Numbered from the stretch's first letter, positions 53,815 through 61,831 are shown. The stretch: 64,000 nucleotides of DNA from Sphingomonadales bacterium (GCA_016707885.1 JADJGU010000006.1:76806-140805), one strand, 5' to 3'. The notes: generated from the letters alone by a model not told the origin. A program made the numbers and translations.

Positions 53815-54510
53815 GTGCGCGCTGCTGAAAAACCGGAAATTGCTGCACTGCCTTTATTCGCTTCGATGGATCCCGAGCAACGTGAACAGATTTTTGCTGC
53901 TTCCTTCCTGCAGGTCTTCCCGCCAGCGCTGAAGCTGTTCGATACCGGGCAGAAACCCGATTTCCTGCACATATTGATCGATGGTATGGTCGAACTTTTT
54001 ACCGGCAACGGCGATCGGACAACATCGATGGCAATCGTGCGACCGGTGCGCAGTTTCATTCTCGCCGCCGCTTACACCGACCAGCCGTATCTGATGTCGG
54101 CGCGCACTTTAACTGCATCGCGCATCCTGATGATCCCTTCGCCATTAATCCGCGATGCCATCGACAACGACCGGTCGCTGATGCGCGGGGCAATGCAGGA
54201 ACTCGCATTCGGTTTTCGTTACTTCGTCCGTGCACTCACCGACATGAAACTGCGCCAGTCGGTCGAGCGGCTGGGCAATTTCATCCTTCTCGAAAGTGGT
54301 GAGCGCGGTGGCGCTGTGCAGTTCGACCTGCCCGTGGAAAAGCGCATCCTCGCGTCACTACTGGGCATGACGCCCGAGAATCTATCACGCGCGTTTAGTG
54401 CGCTGGCCGCGCATGGCGTCGTCGTATCCGGCAACACCGTGCAGATCACGAATGCCGAACTGCTGGCTGCCTTTGCCCGTCCTGATCCGTTTCTTGACCG
54501 GCCCGGTTGA
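53815..54510 (+). CDS. Crp/Fnr-family regulator without Fe-S cysteines
   Basis: Transcription factor of 231 residues. An ATG at 53737 in frame would place an FNR box inside the gene, so the GTG at 53815, six bases behind GGGGA, is preferred. A cNMP-like beta-roll sensor domain spans about residues 15-125 and a winged helix-turn-helix follows. The recognition helix TPENLSRAFSAL has the E-x-x-S-R pattern that reads TTGAT. The N-terminus has no cysteines, so it cannot hold the Fe-S cluster of true FNR; a DNR/NNR-like NO sensor is the more likely analogue. Confidence 0.88.
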   Translation: MRAAEKPEIAALPLFASMDPEQREQIFAASFLQVFPPALKLFDTGQKPDFLHILIDGMVELFTGNGDRTTSMAIVRPVRSFILAAAYTDQPYLMSARTLTASRILMIPSPLIRDAIDNDRSLMRGAMQELAFGFRYFVRALTDMKLRQSVERLGNFILLESGERGGAVQFDLPVEKRILASLLGMTPENLSRAFSALAAHGVVVSGNTVQITNAELLAAFARPDPFLDRPG

Positions 54511-54511
54511 A

Positions 54512-55732
54512 TCAGAGCTTCAGGTCGAGCGAGAACCAAAATTTTGTGGTGTCGGTGGCAAAATCGTCTGCATTGTAACGCGCGAATTTCAGTGTTGCGG
54601 TCAGATGTTTGTCGATCGGAACTGCCAGCATGGCTCCCAATTCACTGCCATAATTCAGCCCGCCCCGTGTTGAATTATAGTCATGATATTGTAGCCGCGC
54701 GCTAGCGCCCTTGATCGGACCTACAGCGGGAAGCTTCACCGCGACGTCGGCGTATAGATCGCGCAATCCATTTGCTGGCGTGCTCAAAAATTTGTCGGCC
54801 CAACCATTGAAAGCATGAAGCGTAGCTAGTGGCGTTTGCAGGGCACTCACAGCATTGCCTTCCAACTGCTCCCAGCCGGCCTTGACGGTAACAGCGCCCA
54901 ACGAAATGCCAGGTTCGACCAGCAAATAATCAAGCGAGAAGTTTCTCGGGTTCGAGCCAAGGTCACGCTGGTTGGCATATTCCGCCGCATAAAGCAGCTT
55001 AGCTTTGCTCGACAGCTTCTGTTCGCCAGCCAGCCTGACGCCTATCGTTTTCGAAGAGGAGAGCGGAGCATCTGGTAGGTCGAGGAAATAGCCATAGGTC
55101 GTCACTGTTCCAACTGGCTTCGCTTCAAAATTGGCGCGGACCATATGGATATTATTGTCGCGCCAGATTCCTTGCGGTGAGTCGGGTCCAAAGATGCGAT
55201 TGACGCGCCAGGCATAGCCATAGTCGACCGACACACCTTTCATCGGTTTGATCGTCACGCGGGCGGCATCAAGCGTCTGGTCATTCTGTCGCCAGCCCAC
55301 CGATCCGATCCAACGCTGGTTGTCGAAATTGACCGCTTGACGACCGAGGACTGTTTCGACTTCCTTCACCGGTTTGTAACGAAGCCACGCCTGATTGAGC
55401 AGAACATCGGACGGATCAGCAACAATCGGATAAGCGGTCAAGCCATTGACCGTATCGTTGTAATGCCGAGGTCCGACGCGTGCTATCGCATCCCCTTCGA
55501 CAAGTGCGCTAAAACCGCTCCACTCGCGTGTTTTGAACCCCGCACGAACCCGCAAGGTCGATGCAGTCGCATTTTCCGGCAACCCATCCTGACCAATCAA
55601 TTCGAGCCGATAACGTATGTCGGCATAAGGTGTAATCGCTTTTGGCTCTTCGGCTGTTTGCGCTACAGCAGGCAATGTGCAGGTCAACGCCGCAAGAACG
55701 GCAAGGCTCGGCTTGAGGATTTGCTTTTCCAT
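54512..55732 (-). CDS. Alginate-export-like outer membrane porin
   Basis: Outer-membrane beta-barrel of 406 residues with a signal peptide (LKPSLAVLAALTCTLPAVAQ). It contains alternating hydrophobic strands, a conserved opening TPYADIRYRLELIGQ and GRQAVNFDNQRWIG typical of the alginate_exp family, and ends in Leu. Porins of this family occur next to nitrate and denitrification genes and may pass nitrate or nitrite. The start may be ATG 55732 or TTG 55741. The gene converges with the regulator (one base between stops) and has two FNR-type boxes upstream. Confidence 0.82.
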   Translation of the reverse strand: MEKQILKPSLAVLAALTCTLPAVAQTAEEPKAITPYADIRYRLELIGQDGLPENATASTLRVRAGFKTREWSGFSALVEGDAIARVGPRHYNDTVNGLTAYPIVADPSDVLLNQAWLRYKPVKEVETVLGRQAVNFDNQRWIGSVGWRQNDQTLDAARVTIKPMKGVSVDYGYAWRVNRIFGPDSPQGIWRDNNIHMVRANFEAKPVGTVTTYGYFLDLPDAPLSSSKTIGVRLAGEQKLSSKAKLLYAAEYANQRDLGSNPRNFSLDYLLVEPGISLGAVTVKAGWEQLEGNAVSALQTPLATLHAFNGWADKFLSTPANGLRDLYADVAVKLPAVGPIKGASARLQYHDYNSTRGGLNYGSELGAMLAVPIDKHLTATLKFARYNADDFATDTTKFWFSLDLKL

Positions 55733-55766
55733 GCCGCTCAATTAGCGCAGGGAGCGCTTACAATAA

Positions 55767-55799
55767 TTGACATTAATCAATGTTATTGATGATTATCAA
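55767..55799. promoter_or_regulatory. Pair of FNR/DNR-type boxes between porin and nnrS operon
   Basis: TTGACATTAATCAA (55767-55780, one mismatch to consensus) and TTGATGATTATCAA (55786-55799, perfect) lie 19 bases apart centre to centre in the divergent promoter region. Counting 41.5 bases from each centre, the left box would suit the rightward operon and the right box the leftward porin gene. Confidence 0.82.
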
Positions 55800-55824
55800 T
55801 TTCACAAAGATGCCGAGGCACATG

Positions 55825-56289
55825 ATGGATGATTTCACACTCGCACGGGTTATACATGTCGTCGCCGTTCTGATGTGGATTGGCGGCGTGGCATTTGTAA
55901 CCACGGTAGTCTTGCCATCCATAAGGCGCACGCATCAATCTGCCGACCGCCTCTCTGCCTTCCATGGGCTCGAAAGGGGTTTTTCCTGGCAAGCACGGAT
56001 ATGGGTGCTTCTGGCTGGCGCGAGCGGATTCTGGATGACATGGCGCGCCGATTTGTGGAGTCGCTTTGCCGATCTCCATTTTTGGTGGATGTGGGCAATG
56101 TTGCTGGTGTGGCTGATATTCGCGGCGATGCTGTTCGTACTCGAACCGCTGTTCCTGCACAAAAGGATGGCGGCCTCGCCACAGCCGCAACAGGATTTCC
56201 AGCGCATGGAGCGGATGCACCGCATCCTGCTGCTCGCTTCAATTCTTGCGACCATAGGCGCGGTGGGCGGGAGCCACGGCCTTTGGTGA
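55825..56289 (+). CDS. Four-helix membrane protein, CopD/DUF2269-like
   Basis: A 154-residue inner-membrane protein with four hydrophobic segments. The ATG at 55825, six bases behind GAGG, is chosen because earlier in-frame ATGs would put the FNR box inside the gene. A histidine in the first helix (ARVIHVVAVLMWIGG) and another in SAFHGLERGF could bind haem or metal, as in CopD-like proteins. It overlaps nnrS by GTGA and belongs to its operon. Function is not established. Confidence 0.75.
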   Translation: MDDFTLARVIHVVAVLMWIGGVAFVTTVVLPSIRRTHQSADRLSAFHGLERGFSWQARIWVLLAGASGFWMTWRADLWSRFADLHFWWMWAMLLVWLIFAAMLFVLEPLFLHKRMAASPQPQQDFQRMERMHRILLLASILATIGAVGGSHGLW

Positions 56290-57482
56290 AACCCGACATC
56301 CTGCTTGCTGCACCCCATCGGCTGCTGTTCCTGATTGGCGTCGTGCAGCTTGCCGCCATGATGCTTTGGTGGCTAACGGTGCTGTCAGGACTGCATTTGG
56401 GAATAGCCGCTCCTGCGGGCGGAGATATTCCGCAAGCGCTGTTGCATGCACCTATTCTGGTTTATCTGGCACTGCCGCCTCTGTTTTTCGGTTTCCTGCT
56501 GACGGTGTTCCCGCGCTGGATGGGTTATCCCGATCTAGAGCGCGAATCCTTCGCGCCCGTCGCTGGCGGATATGGCCTCGCTACATTGCTGTCTTGGGGA
56601 GCATTGTTGTCTGGTAACGATCGGCTGCTCGCTGCAGCCTTCGCCTCAGCGTCATTTGCATGCCTTTGGGGTTTCAGCGTGCTGCTCTCGATTGCGCTGC
56701 GCGAACGGCGCGATGGAAAGGCTCCCAGTTGGCACGGTTGGTCAATCCTTGCCGCATTTGTTTTTGGTCTGATTGGACAAATTGCCCTGATGGCCTTCAT
56801 TCTCAATCCGGCAGCCGCAACTCTATCTCTTGCCAACAGCCTTGGGCTTTGGGCCATGCTTTTGCCTGTTTTCGTGACGGTGTGTCACCGCATGATCCCA
56901 TTCTTCGCGGGCAACGTCGTCGAAGGCTATGTCCGGTGGCGACCTAATTGGATCTTGGGGGCCTATTGGGGGCTGACAATGCTCATAATCGCCGGGCAGT
57001 TACTCGCCGTCAGTTTTCTTCAGACATTCGCGGCACTTCTGTTGAGTCTATTGACGCTATTGATGAGCTGGAAATGGTGGCCGCGCGCTAAGGCTCCCGC
57101 CCTGTTCTGGGTGCTGATCATTGGCTTTGCTTGGGCGCCCGTCGGATATGCGCTATGGGCAATTTCGAGCCTTGGCCTGCCGATTGGACGCGCACCCGAG
57201 CATGCGCTGACCATAGGCTTCGCAGGAAGTCTTCTAATCGCGATGATCACCCGCGTCACTCAGGGCCATTCGGGTAGACCTTTGGAACTGCCCCTCGCAG
57301 GCAAATTTGCCTTTGTCGGCATGCAAATTGCGGCGATTGCCCGCATAGCTACCGCCTTGTATGCCGAGGATGGTTTTTGGCTGGTCATTTCAGCAATTAT
57401 CTTCCTGATCGCATTCCTCCCTTGGGCGGCCCGTAACGCTCGCATCTATCTTACGCCCAGAAAAGATGGAAAGCCCGGATGA
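56286..57482 (+). CDS. nnrS: NnrS family protein
   Basis: Polytopic haem- and copper-containing membrane protein of the NnrS family, known to protect cells against NO-related stress. The GTG at 56286 overlaps the preceding stop (GTGA) and gives 398 residues with about twelve hydrophobic segments; longer in-frame readings run through the upstream gene and are rejected. Family-like histidines are in LAAPHRLLFL, VTVCHRMIPFF, PEHALTIG and TQGHSG. It is the middle gene of a three-gene operon with FNR-type control. Confidence 0.9.
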   Translation: MKPDILLAAPHRLLFLIGVVQLAAMMLWWLTVLSGLHLGIAAPAGGDIPQALLHAPILVYLALPPLFFGFLLTVFPRWMGYPDLERESFAPVAGGYGLATLLSWGALLSGNDRLLAAAFASASFACLWGFSVLLSIALRERRDGKAPSWHGWSILAAFVFGLIGQIALMAFILNPAAATLSLANSLGLWAMLLPVFVTVCHRMIPFFAGNVVEGYVRWRPNWILGAYWGLTMLIIAGQLLAVSFLQTFAALLLSLLTLLMSWKWWPRAKAPALFWVLIIGFAWAPVGYALWAISSLGLPIGRAPEHALTIGFAGSLLIAMITRVTQGHSGRPLELPLAGKFAFVGMQIAAIARIATALYAEDGFWLVISAIIFLIAFLPWAARNARIYLTPRKDGKPG

Positions 57483-58087
57483 CCCTATCTATGACGCCCG
57501 ACGACGTGCTCGCGCTGCTCAAGGAAGGTAATCGTCGCTTCCTTTCGGACGAGCCGATAACGGTCCAGGCCAGCCGCATGAGCCGCCTGCGCATGGCTGC
57601 CGCTCAGCATCCGATTGCCGCCTATCTCAGCTGTTCGGACTCGCGTGTTGCACCTGAGCTTTTGTTCGGACGCGGTTTGGGCGAGCTGTTCATTGTGCGT
57701 AACGCCGGGAACAGCCTGTGTTCGACGGCAATCGGCAGTCTGGAATTTGCCGTGACCGCACTGGGTGTGCCGCTGATCGTCGTGATGGGCCATGAAAATT
57801 GCGGTGCAGTGCGCGCCGCCGTTTCGGTCGTGAAGGAACATTACGGCTTTTCAGCCAATATCAGCAAGGTGCTTCAACCGCTTTATCCTGCGATTATGGA
57901 GGTTGGCGAGGATTGCCAGCACGATCTGGTCAACAGCGCCGCCCGCCACAATGTCCGCCGCGTGGTTCGCGAACTGCAGGAAGAGGCCTCCCCCGCACTG
58001 CGCCGCCCGCAGGAACTAGGAACATTGAAGGTTGTGGGTGCCTTTTACGAGTTGGGCAGTGGGAAGGTGGAATGGTTGGAGGAATAA
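57479..58087 (+). CDS. Beta-class carbonic anhydrase
   Basis: Zinc enzyme interconverting CO2 and bicarbonate. The 202-residue protein has the motif LSCSDSRVAPE with Cys52 and the Asp54-Arg56 pair, and GHENCGAV with His105 and Cys108, completing the zinc site. No signal peptide is seen, so it is cytoplasmic. It overlaps the nnrS stop by ATGA, so it is expressed with nnrS from an FNR-type promoter, which is unusual company for a carbonic anhydrase. Confidence 0.93.
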   Translation: MTLSMTPDDVLALLKEGNRRFLSDEPITVQASRMSRLRMAAAQHPIAAYLSCSDSRVAPELLFGRGLGELFIVRNAGNSLCSTAIGSLEFAVTALGVPLIVVMGHENCGAVRAAVSVVKEHYGFSANISKVLQPLYPAIMEVGEDCQHDLVNSAARHNVRRVVRELQEEASPALRRPQELGTLKVVGAFYELGSGKVEWLEE

Positions 58088-58233
58088 CGCGCGCGGTTAG
58101 ATTGGACAACATTGTCAAGCCTGCTTCTGACCAAATCATGACATTTCAGGCAAGCCATAAAAGGCGATCGTCGGTCTATTCTCGCAATCCACGACTGCCA
58201 CTTGGTAGGTAATTGAATTTCTCTTCCACCATT

Positions 58234-58246
58234 CTTTCCCACATTT
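58234..58246. repeat. CTTTCCCACATTT, possible integrase arm site (right)
   Basis: Exact 13-base copy of 41622-41634, 131 bases inside the right attachment repeat. It contains the TTCCCACA core seen twice on the left side. Confidence 0.45.
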
Positions 58247-58376
58247 TGCACTGGATTAACACGGATACGCCAGAACAAATACGAAACAATCAATAGTGGA
58301 ATATTACAACATAAACATTATTTTTCAATATGTTTGGAGACGTTTTGGGAAGCTTGCGGACCGTATCTTGAACCCT

Positions 58377-58392
58377 TTACCGGGGAACCATT
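58377..58392 (+). repeat. Right attachment-site repeat (copy of tRNA-Gln 3' end)
   Basis: TTACCGGGGAACCATT, identical to 39633-39648. The following bases TTCCTGCAT resemble CCCCTGAAT after the left copy. This would be the junction with the original chromosome. Confidence 0.72.
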
Positions 58393-58569
58393 TTCCTGCA
58401 TTTTTACCTTTCGGAACGCTGCTCGAAACTGAGGCGGCTGGGATTTAGCGCGCCGAGATCCAAATCCCGAAACATCCCGAGGGTGTGCTAGTACCCCCGT
58501 AGCTTTGGTCATAAGAAATCAATGGCTTAATAGGTAGACGACCTTGAGGTGATTGATGGAGTTATGGCT

Positions 58570-59073
58570 ATGGTGGGTGGACGCTTTCTGATCGTTGCAA
58601 TGGCAGCCGCGACATATTTTGGCGCGTCTTACGCGCCCGCGCAGGCCGCGACCAAAAATGTCAAAATATGCGGCCTCTATTCAACCATCGAACTCGAATC
58701 CGGTGAAATCGCAGAGGCGACAGGTGCCGGGACCAACAGCGTCAGCATGACCATCACCGGCCCTAAAGGCACTTGGTGGTTCTATGAATCAAAAGGCACT
58801 GCGAAGATCGAACCTGCCGATACGCAGGTTTATGCTGACAAAACCAAAAAGATATATCGGCGCGGCCACAACGCGTTGATTTACGTGGTCGTACCGACAA
58901 ATGCGAGCCCCCCGATAATTGCCTCTGCTTTCGGGCAAGATTTCGCCGGCAACCTTCCGGAGAAACGCGCGATTCTAGGAAATGCTCAGGACGTGCAAGT
59001 CGCGCGCCGGATCATCCCCGGAGTGATGAAAAAATGCGACAAACTCTGGGTGCCCGGCCAAGGACTGAAATAG
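58570..59073 (+). CDS. Secreted protein of unknown function
   Basis: About 167 residues from ATG 58570 (GGAG eight bases upstream); a GTG at 58549 and an ATG at 58564 are alternatives. The N-terminus is a signal peptide (FLIVAMAAATYFGASYAPAQ, cleavage near AQAA). The mature part is lysine-rich with two cysteines (in VKICGLYS near the start and KKCDKLWV near the end), possibly a disulfide joining both ends. No family recognised. It lies just outside the island. Confidence 0.65.
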   Translation: MVGGRFLIVAMAAATYFGASYAPAQAATKNVKICGLYSTIELESGEIAEATGAGTNSVSMTITGPKGTWWFYESKGTAKIEPADTQVYADKTKKIYRRGHNALIYVVVPTNASPPIIASAFGQDFAGNLPEKRAILGNAQDVQVARRIIPGVMKKCDKLWVPGQGLK

Positions 59074-59083
59074 GCGAGCGCGA

Positions 59084-59809
59084 CTAGGCGCCAGTTTCTT
59101 CCCCTGCCCCATCATAGCGGATTTCAAGAAAACGGCCGCGCGTTGCCAGCTTGTCGAGTTCACCACGCGCGATCTGGCCGGTCATCGTTTCGATTTCGCG
59201 GTCTATCAGCTTCAATCCGTCGACCAACTGTTGCTCGGGTGTCTTGCCGCCGTTGTCCTGACGCCGAAGCGGTTCGGGAATGCGCTTATAGCCGTTGATG
59301 AGCTCGGGCAGATGCTCTCCCACCAGCTTGCGCACTTCGCGCGAGGCCGGGTCTGTCTCTGCCAGTGTTTGCAATTGTGGGGCAAGCGCATCCAGCCGCA
59401 GTCCGATATTCTGCACCAGCGGGATTGCCGGAGCGGGGAGAGCCGGGCGTTGCGCCTCCAGCCAGATTTCTGTCTTGCCCGCGAGCGTGCCAAGATCGGT
59501 CTGGCGCAGAGACTCTGTGGTTGGCATTGGCATTTCGGGATAGCGCATCAACGCATAGACCGCTGCCGCGCCGAGCACACCGGTGATCATCACACCCCAG
59601 AAACCGATGCCATCAAGGATGGCACCAATGATGCCGGCCCCAATAAGCAGCGCGCCGACTGCAACGCCTGTCCGCGCCAATTTGCCAAAGAAATGCGCCC
59701 GCCGCAGCGCACGCGATTTGGTTCCGATGGGCGGCCCCATGCGTACCCGTTTCAGCGAACGGCGCGCGCTGTCGAGAATTTCATCCGATTGGGTTGCAGG
59801 GCTTGCCAA
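59084..59809 (-). CDS. XpaC-like protein (5-bromo-4-chloroindolyl phosphate hydrolysis family)
   Basis: A 241-residue protein with a basic N-terminus, two hydrophobic segments (about residues 46-90, separated by a short turn) and a helical C-terminal half with family-like segments EVRKLVGEHLPELINGYKRI and QQLVDGLKLIDREIETM. Proteins of this family are regularly encoded beside TelA, as here with a three-base gap. The real function is unknown; the family name comes from a Bacillus phenotype. Confidence 0.8.
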   Translation of the reverse strand: MASPATQSDEILDSARRSLKRVRMGPPIGTKSRALRRAHFFGKLARTGVAVGALLIGAGIIGAILDGIGFWGVMITGVLGAAAVYALMRYPEMPMPTTESLRQTDLGTLAGKTEIWLEAQRPALPAPAIPLVQNIGLRLDALAPQLQTLAETDPASREVRKLVGEHLPELINGYKRIPEPLRRQDNGGKTPEQQLVDGLKLIDREIETMTGQIARGELDKLATRGRFLEIRYDGAGEETGA

Positions 59810-59812
59810 GTC

Positions 59813-61024
59813 TTAGGCCTCCAGCGAGCTCAACAGATTGTTTTCGGTCGCGCCCAATTTGGCCTGCGCGGCACCTTCGGCCCGCGCGATATAGCCCTTG
59901 GACTTTTCGACTTCCTTTTCAAGCGCTTCGGAGGTCTGCTTCATGCTTTCCAGTGCCTTGATCTTGAAGGTATCGATTGCGTCCATCGTATCATAGATAT
60001 TCTGGAAGGCCCGGCTCAGCGTCTCCAGCGGGATGGTCGATGCCGCCGCCTGTTCGTGGATCGCCGCCGTATTTTCGCGCAGCAGCTTGCCGGTGCTGTC
60101 GATGATGTTCGCTGTGGTCGTGTTGAGCGCAGTAATCTGGCCCAATACCAGCCGCTGGTTGGTCATCGCCTGTGCGACCGTCACTGCAGTGCGTAGCGCG
60201 CCGACGGTGGTGGTCGAAGCGCGATCGACGCCCTTGACCAGTTCGACATTATTCTTCTTGACCAGATCCATCGCCAGATAGCCTTGGACGGTCACCGCCA
60301 TCTGGGTCAGCAAATCCTGATGACGCTGGCGAACATAGAAAAGCGCGGTTTCGCGGATCGCCTTCGCCTTGGCGGGGTCGGAAAGTTCGAGTTCGGCAGC
60401 CTTTTCCTCAAGCCGCCCGTCGAGCTGTTTTGAAATCAGGATCATCTGCTCGAGCTTGCCCATCGCCTTCCACAGATTCTGCCGTTCGACATCGATTGCG
60501 GCATTATCCATCAGCAGTTCATCCTTGCCGTTGGCAAGGCGGCCGAGGATCGAGCTGATATGCCCCTGTGCACTCTGATAGCTGTCGAAATAATTGCGCA
60601 GCTTGTTGCCCCAGGGGATGATGCCGAAAAGCTTCTGCTTGGTTGTCAAATTGCCGCGCTTCGAAGGGTCAAGATCCTCAACCGTGCGCCGCAATTCAGC
60701 CAGGTCTGCGCCGACGCCGGACTGTTCGTCCATCTGGCGGATCGGGCGATCGAGGAAGCGGTTCGATTGACCAGCCGCCTCCATGATTTCCTTGCGGCCC
60801 ATATTGGTCAGCTGGTCGACGCGCTTGCCGAATTCAGGGCTGTTCACATCCTGCGCGAGCAGATCGGCGATATAGCCCTCCACTTTTTCGGCGAGCTTGC
60901 CCTTGACCTCATCCTCTACCGGAACCAGCCCGATGGCCTTTTCGGCGGCAATCGGCGGCACCGGATCGGGCGGGGTGAGCTTCAGCTCGGTTTCGGTGGC
61001 GGTCAGTGTTTCACTGGTCGACAT
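59813..61024 (-). CDS. TelA/toxic anion resistance family protein
   Basis: A 403-residue, mostly helical soluble protein of the TelA (KlaA) family, historically linked to tellurite resistance. Family-like segments are DRPIRQMDEQSGVGADLAEL, LFGIIPWGNKLRNYFDSYQ and QRHQDLLTQMAVTVQGYLAM. It is upstream of the XpaC-like gene and probably cotranscribed with it. No tellurite-specific genes such as terZABCDE are nearby, so a general envelope-stress role is at least as likely. Confidence 0.88.
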   Translation of the reverse strand: MSTSETLTATETELKLTPPDPVPPIAAEKAIGLVPVEDEVKGKLAEKVEGYIADLLAQDVNSPEFGKRVDQLTNMGRKEIMEAAGQSNRFLDRPIRQMDEQSGVGADLAELRRTVEDLDPSKRGNLTTKQKLFGIIPWGNKLRNYFDSYQSAQGHISSILGRLANGKDELLMDNAAIDVERQNLWKAMGKLEQMILISKQLDGRLEEKAAELELSDPAKAKAIRETALFYVRQRHQDLLTQMAVTVQGYLAMDLVKKNNVELVKGVDRASTTTVGALRTAVTVAQAMTNQRLVLGQITALNTTTANIIDSTGKLLRENTAAIHEQAAASTIPLETLSRAFQNIYDTMDAIDTFKIKALESMKQTSEALEKEVEKSKGYIARAEGAAQAKLGATENNLLSSLEA

Positions 61025-61135
61025 GGGGGTCGATCCTCCTCAAGCGGTGATATTATGGGATAAATGGAACGCGTTTGTGGCGATTTCAAGCGAATCCGGT
61101 CGATGGTGTGTTATTTTTTTAATACACCTTGGCAT

Positions 61136-61831
61136 TTACTGCTGGAGCGCCTTTTCGACAAGCGGCGCCAGCCCGTCGACAACCCTCGATACGCCCTGTG
61201 CATTGGGGTGGATGTTATCAGGCAGCATCAGCTTCGGGTCGGCAACCACGCCATCGAGGAAAAAGGGATAAAGCGGAGTGCCATATTGCTTCGCCAGCTT
61301 GGGAAAAATCGGGTTGAAGGCATTGGCATAATCCGGCCCCAGATTGGGGGCGGCAAGCATGCCAGTCAGCACAACATCAATGTCGCGTTTCTTGAGCTCA
61401 TCAAGCATCGCCTTCAGATTGGCCTCGCTTTCCTTGGGCTGGATACCGCGCAGCATATCGTTTCCGCCAAGACCAAGAACGACAAGGTCGGGCTTCTTTT
61501 CCAGATTGTCGAGCACGAACGTCAGCCGCTGCTTGCCAGCCGCTGTGGTGTCGCCCGATACACCTGCATTGTGCACGCGGGCCTTTATGCCCGCTTTTTC
61601 GAGCGCGCCCTGAAGTTGCGGCGCGAGCCCTTCCGTCGGGCCGAGGCGGTAGCCGGCATAGAGGCTGTCTCCAAAGGCAACGACAAGTTTGTCATATTGT
61701 GCAGCCTCCGCCCTGGCAGGCGCATTTTGCGCCGTTTCATCCTTCGGCGCGGTTACGGGTGAAGACCCGCATGCAGCAAGGGCTTGGACAAGCAGTAAAG
61801 CCGCACCATATAGGGCAAAATTCGTCTTCAT
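61136..61831 (-). CDS. Lipoprotein GDSL esterase/lysophospholipase (TesA-like arylesterase)
   Basis: SGNH hydrolase of 231 residues. The N-terminus is a lipoprotein signal with the lipobox LAAC (cysteine about residue 21), so it is membrane-anchored in the periplasm. Block I is VAFGDSLYAGY with the nucleophilic Ser, block III is GLGGNDMLRG, and the catalytic Asp-His pair is in DNIHPNAQG. It lies divergent to an ABC transporter gene, an arrangement also known from E. coli tesA-ybbA-ybbP. Confidence 0.93.
   Translation of the reverse strand: MKTNFALYGAALLLVQALAACGSSPVTAPKDETAQNAPARAEAAQYDKLVVAFGDSLYAGYRLGPTEGLAPQLQGALEKAGIKARVHNAGVSGDTTAAGKQRLTFVLDNLEKKPDLVVLGLGGNDMLRGIQPKESEANLKAMLDELKKRDIDVVLTGMLAAPNLGPDYANAFNPIFPKLAKQYGTPLYPFFLDGVVADPKLMLPDNIHPNAQGVSRVVDGLAPLVEKALQQ

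Larger units (their letters stand above)
39633..58392. mobile_element. Nitrate-respiration genomic island at tRNA-Gln (18.8 kb)
   Basis: Direct repeats TTACCGGGGAACCATT at 39633-39648 (3' end of tRNA-Gln) and 58377-58392 bracket the region; similarity extends a further nine bases with three mismatches. Contents are an IS3-type element, the nar operon with moaA and moaB, a Crp/Fnr regulator, a porin, and a CopD-like/nnrS/carbonic anhydrase operon. Gene-poor AT-rich edges lie on both sides, each with TTCCCACA motifs. Integration at a tRNA 3' end is the habit of tyrosine-recombinase elements, but no integrase gene is visible, so the island is probably immobile now. Confidence 0.7.
58088..58548. 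other. Gene-free right edge of the island
   Basis: This AT-rich stretch holds no convincing gene. It contains CTTTCCCACATTT at 58234-58246, shared exactly with the left edge of the island, and the 16-bp attachment repeat at 58377-58392. To the left of that repeat a degenerate piece resembling the tRNA T-arm (TTGAACCC) can be seen. No integrase remnant could be recognised. Confidence 0.6.

Noticed and set aside
55875..56285. Upstream extension of nnrS in the same frame
   Set aside because: It would overlap the CopD-like gene over most of its length; the GTG at 56286 that overlaps the stop of that gene fits operon coupling much better.
59231..60196. Open frame of 321 codons opposite xpaC and telA
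   Set aside because: Spans the junction of two real genes on the other strand and has no start signal.
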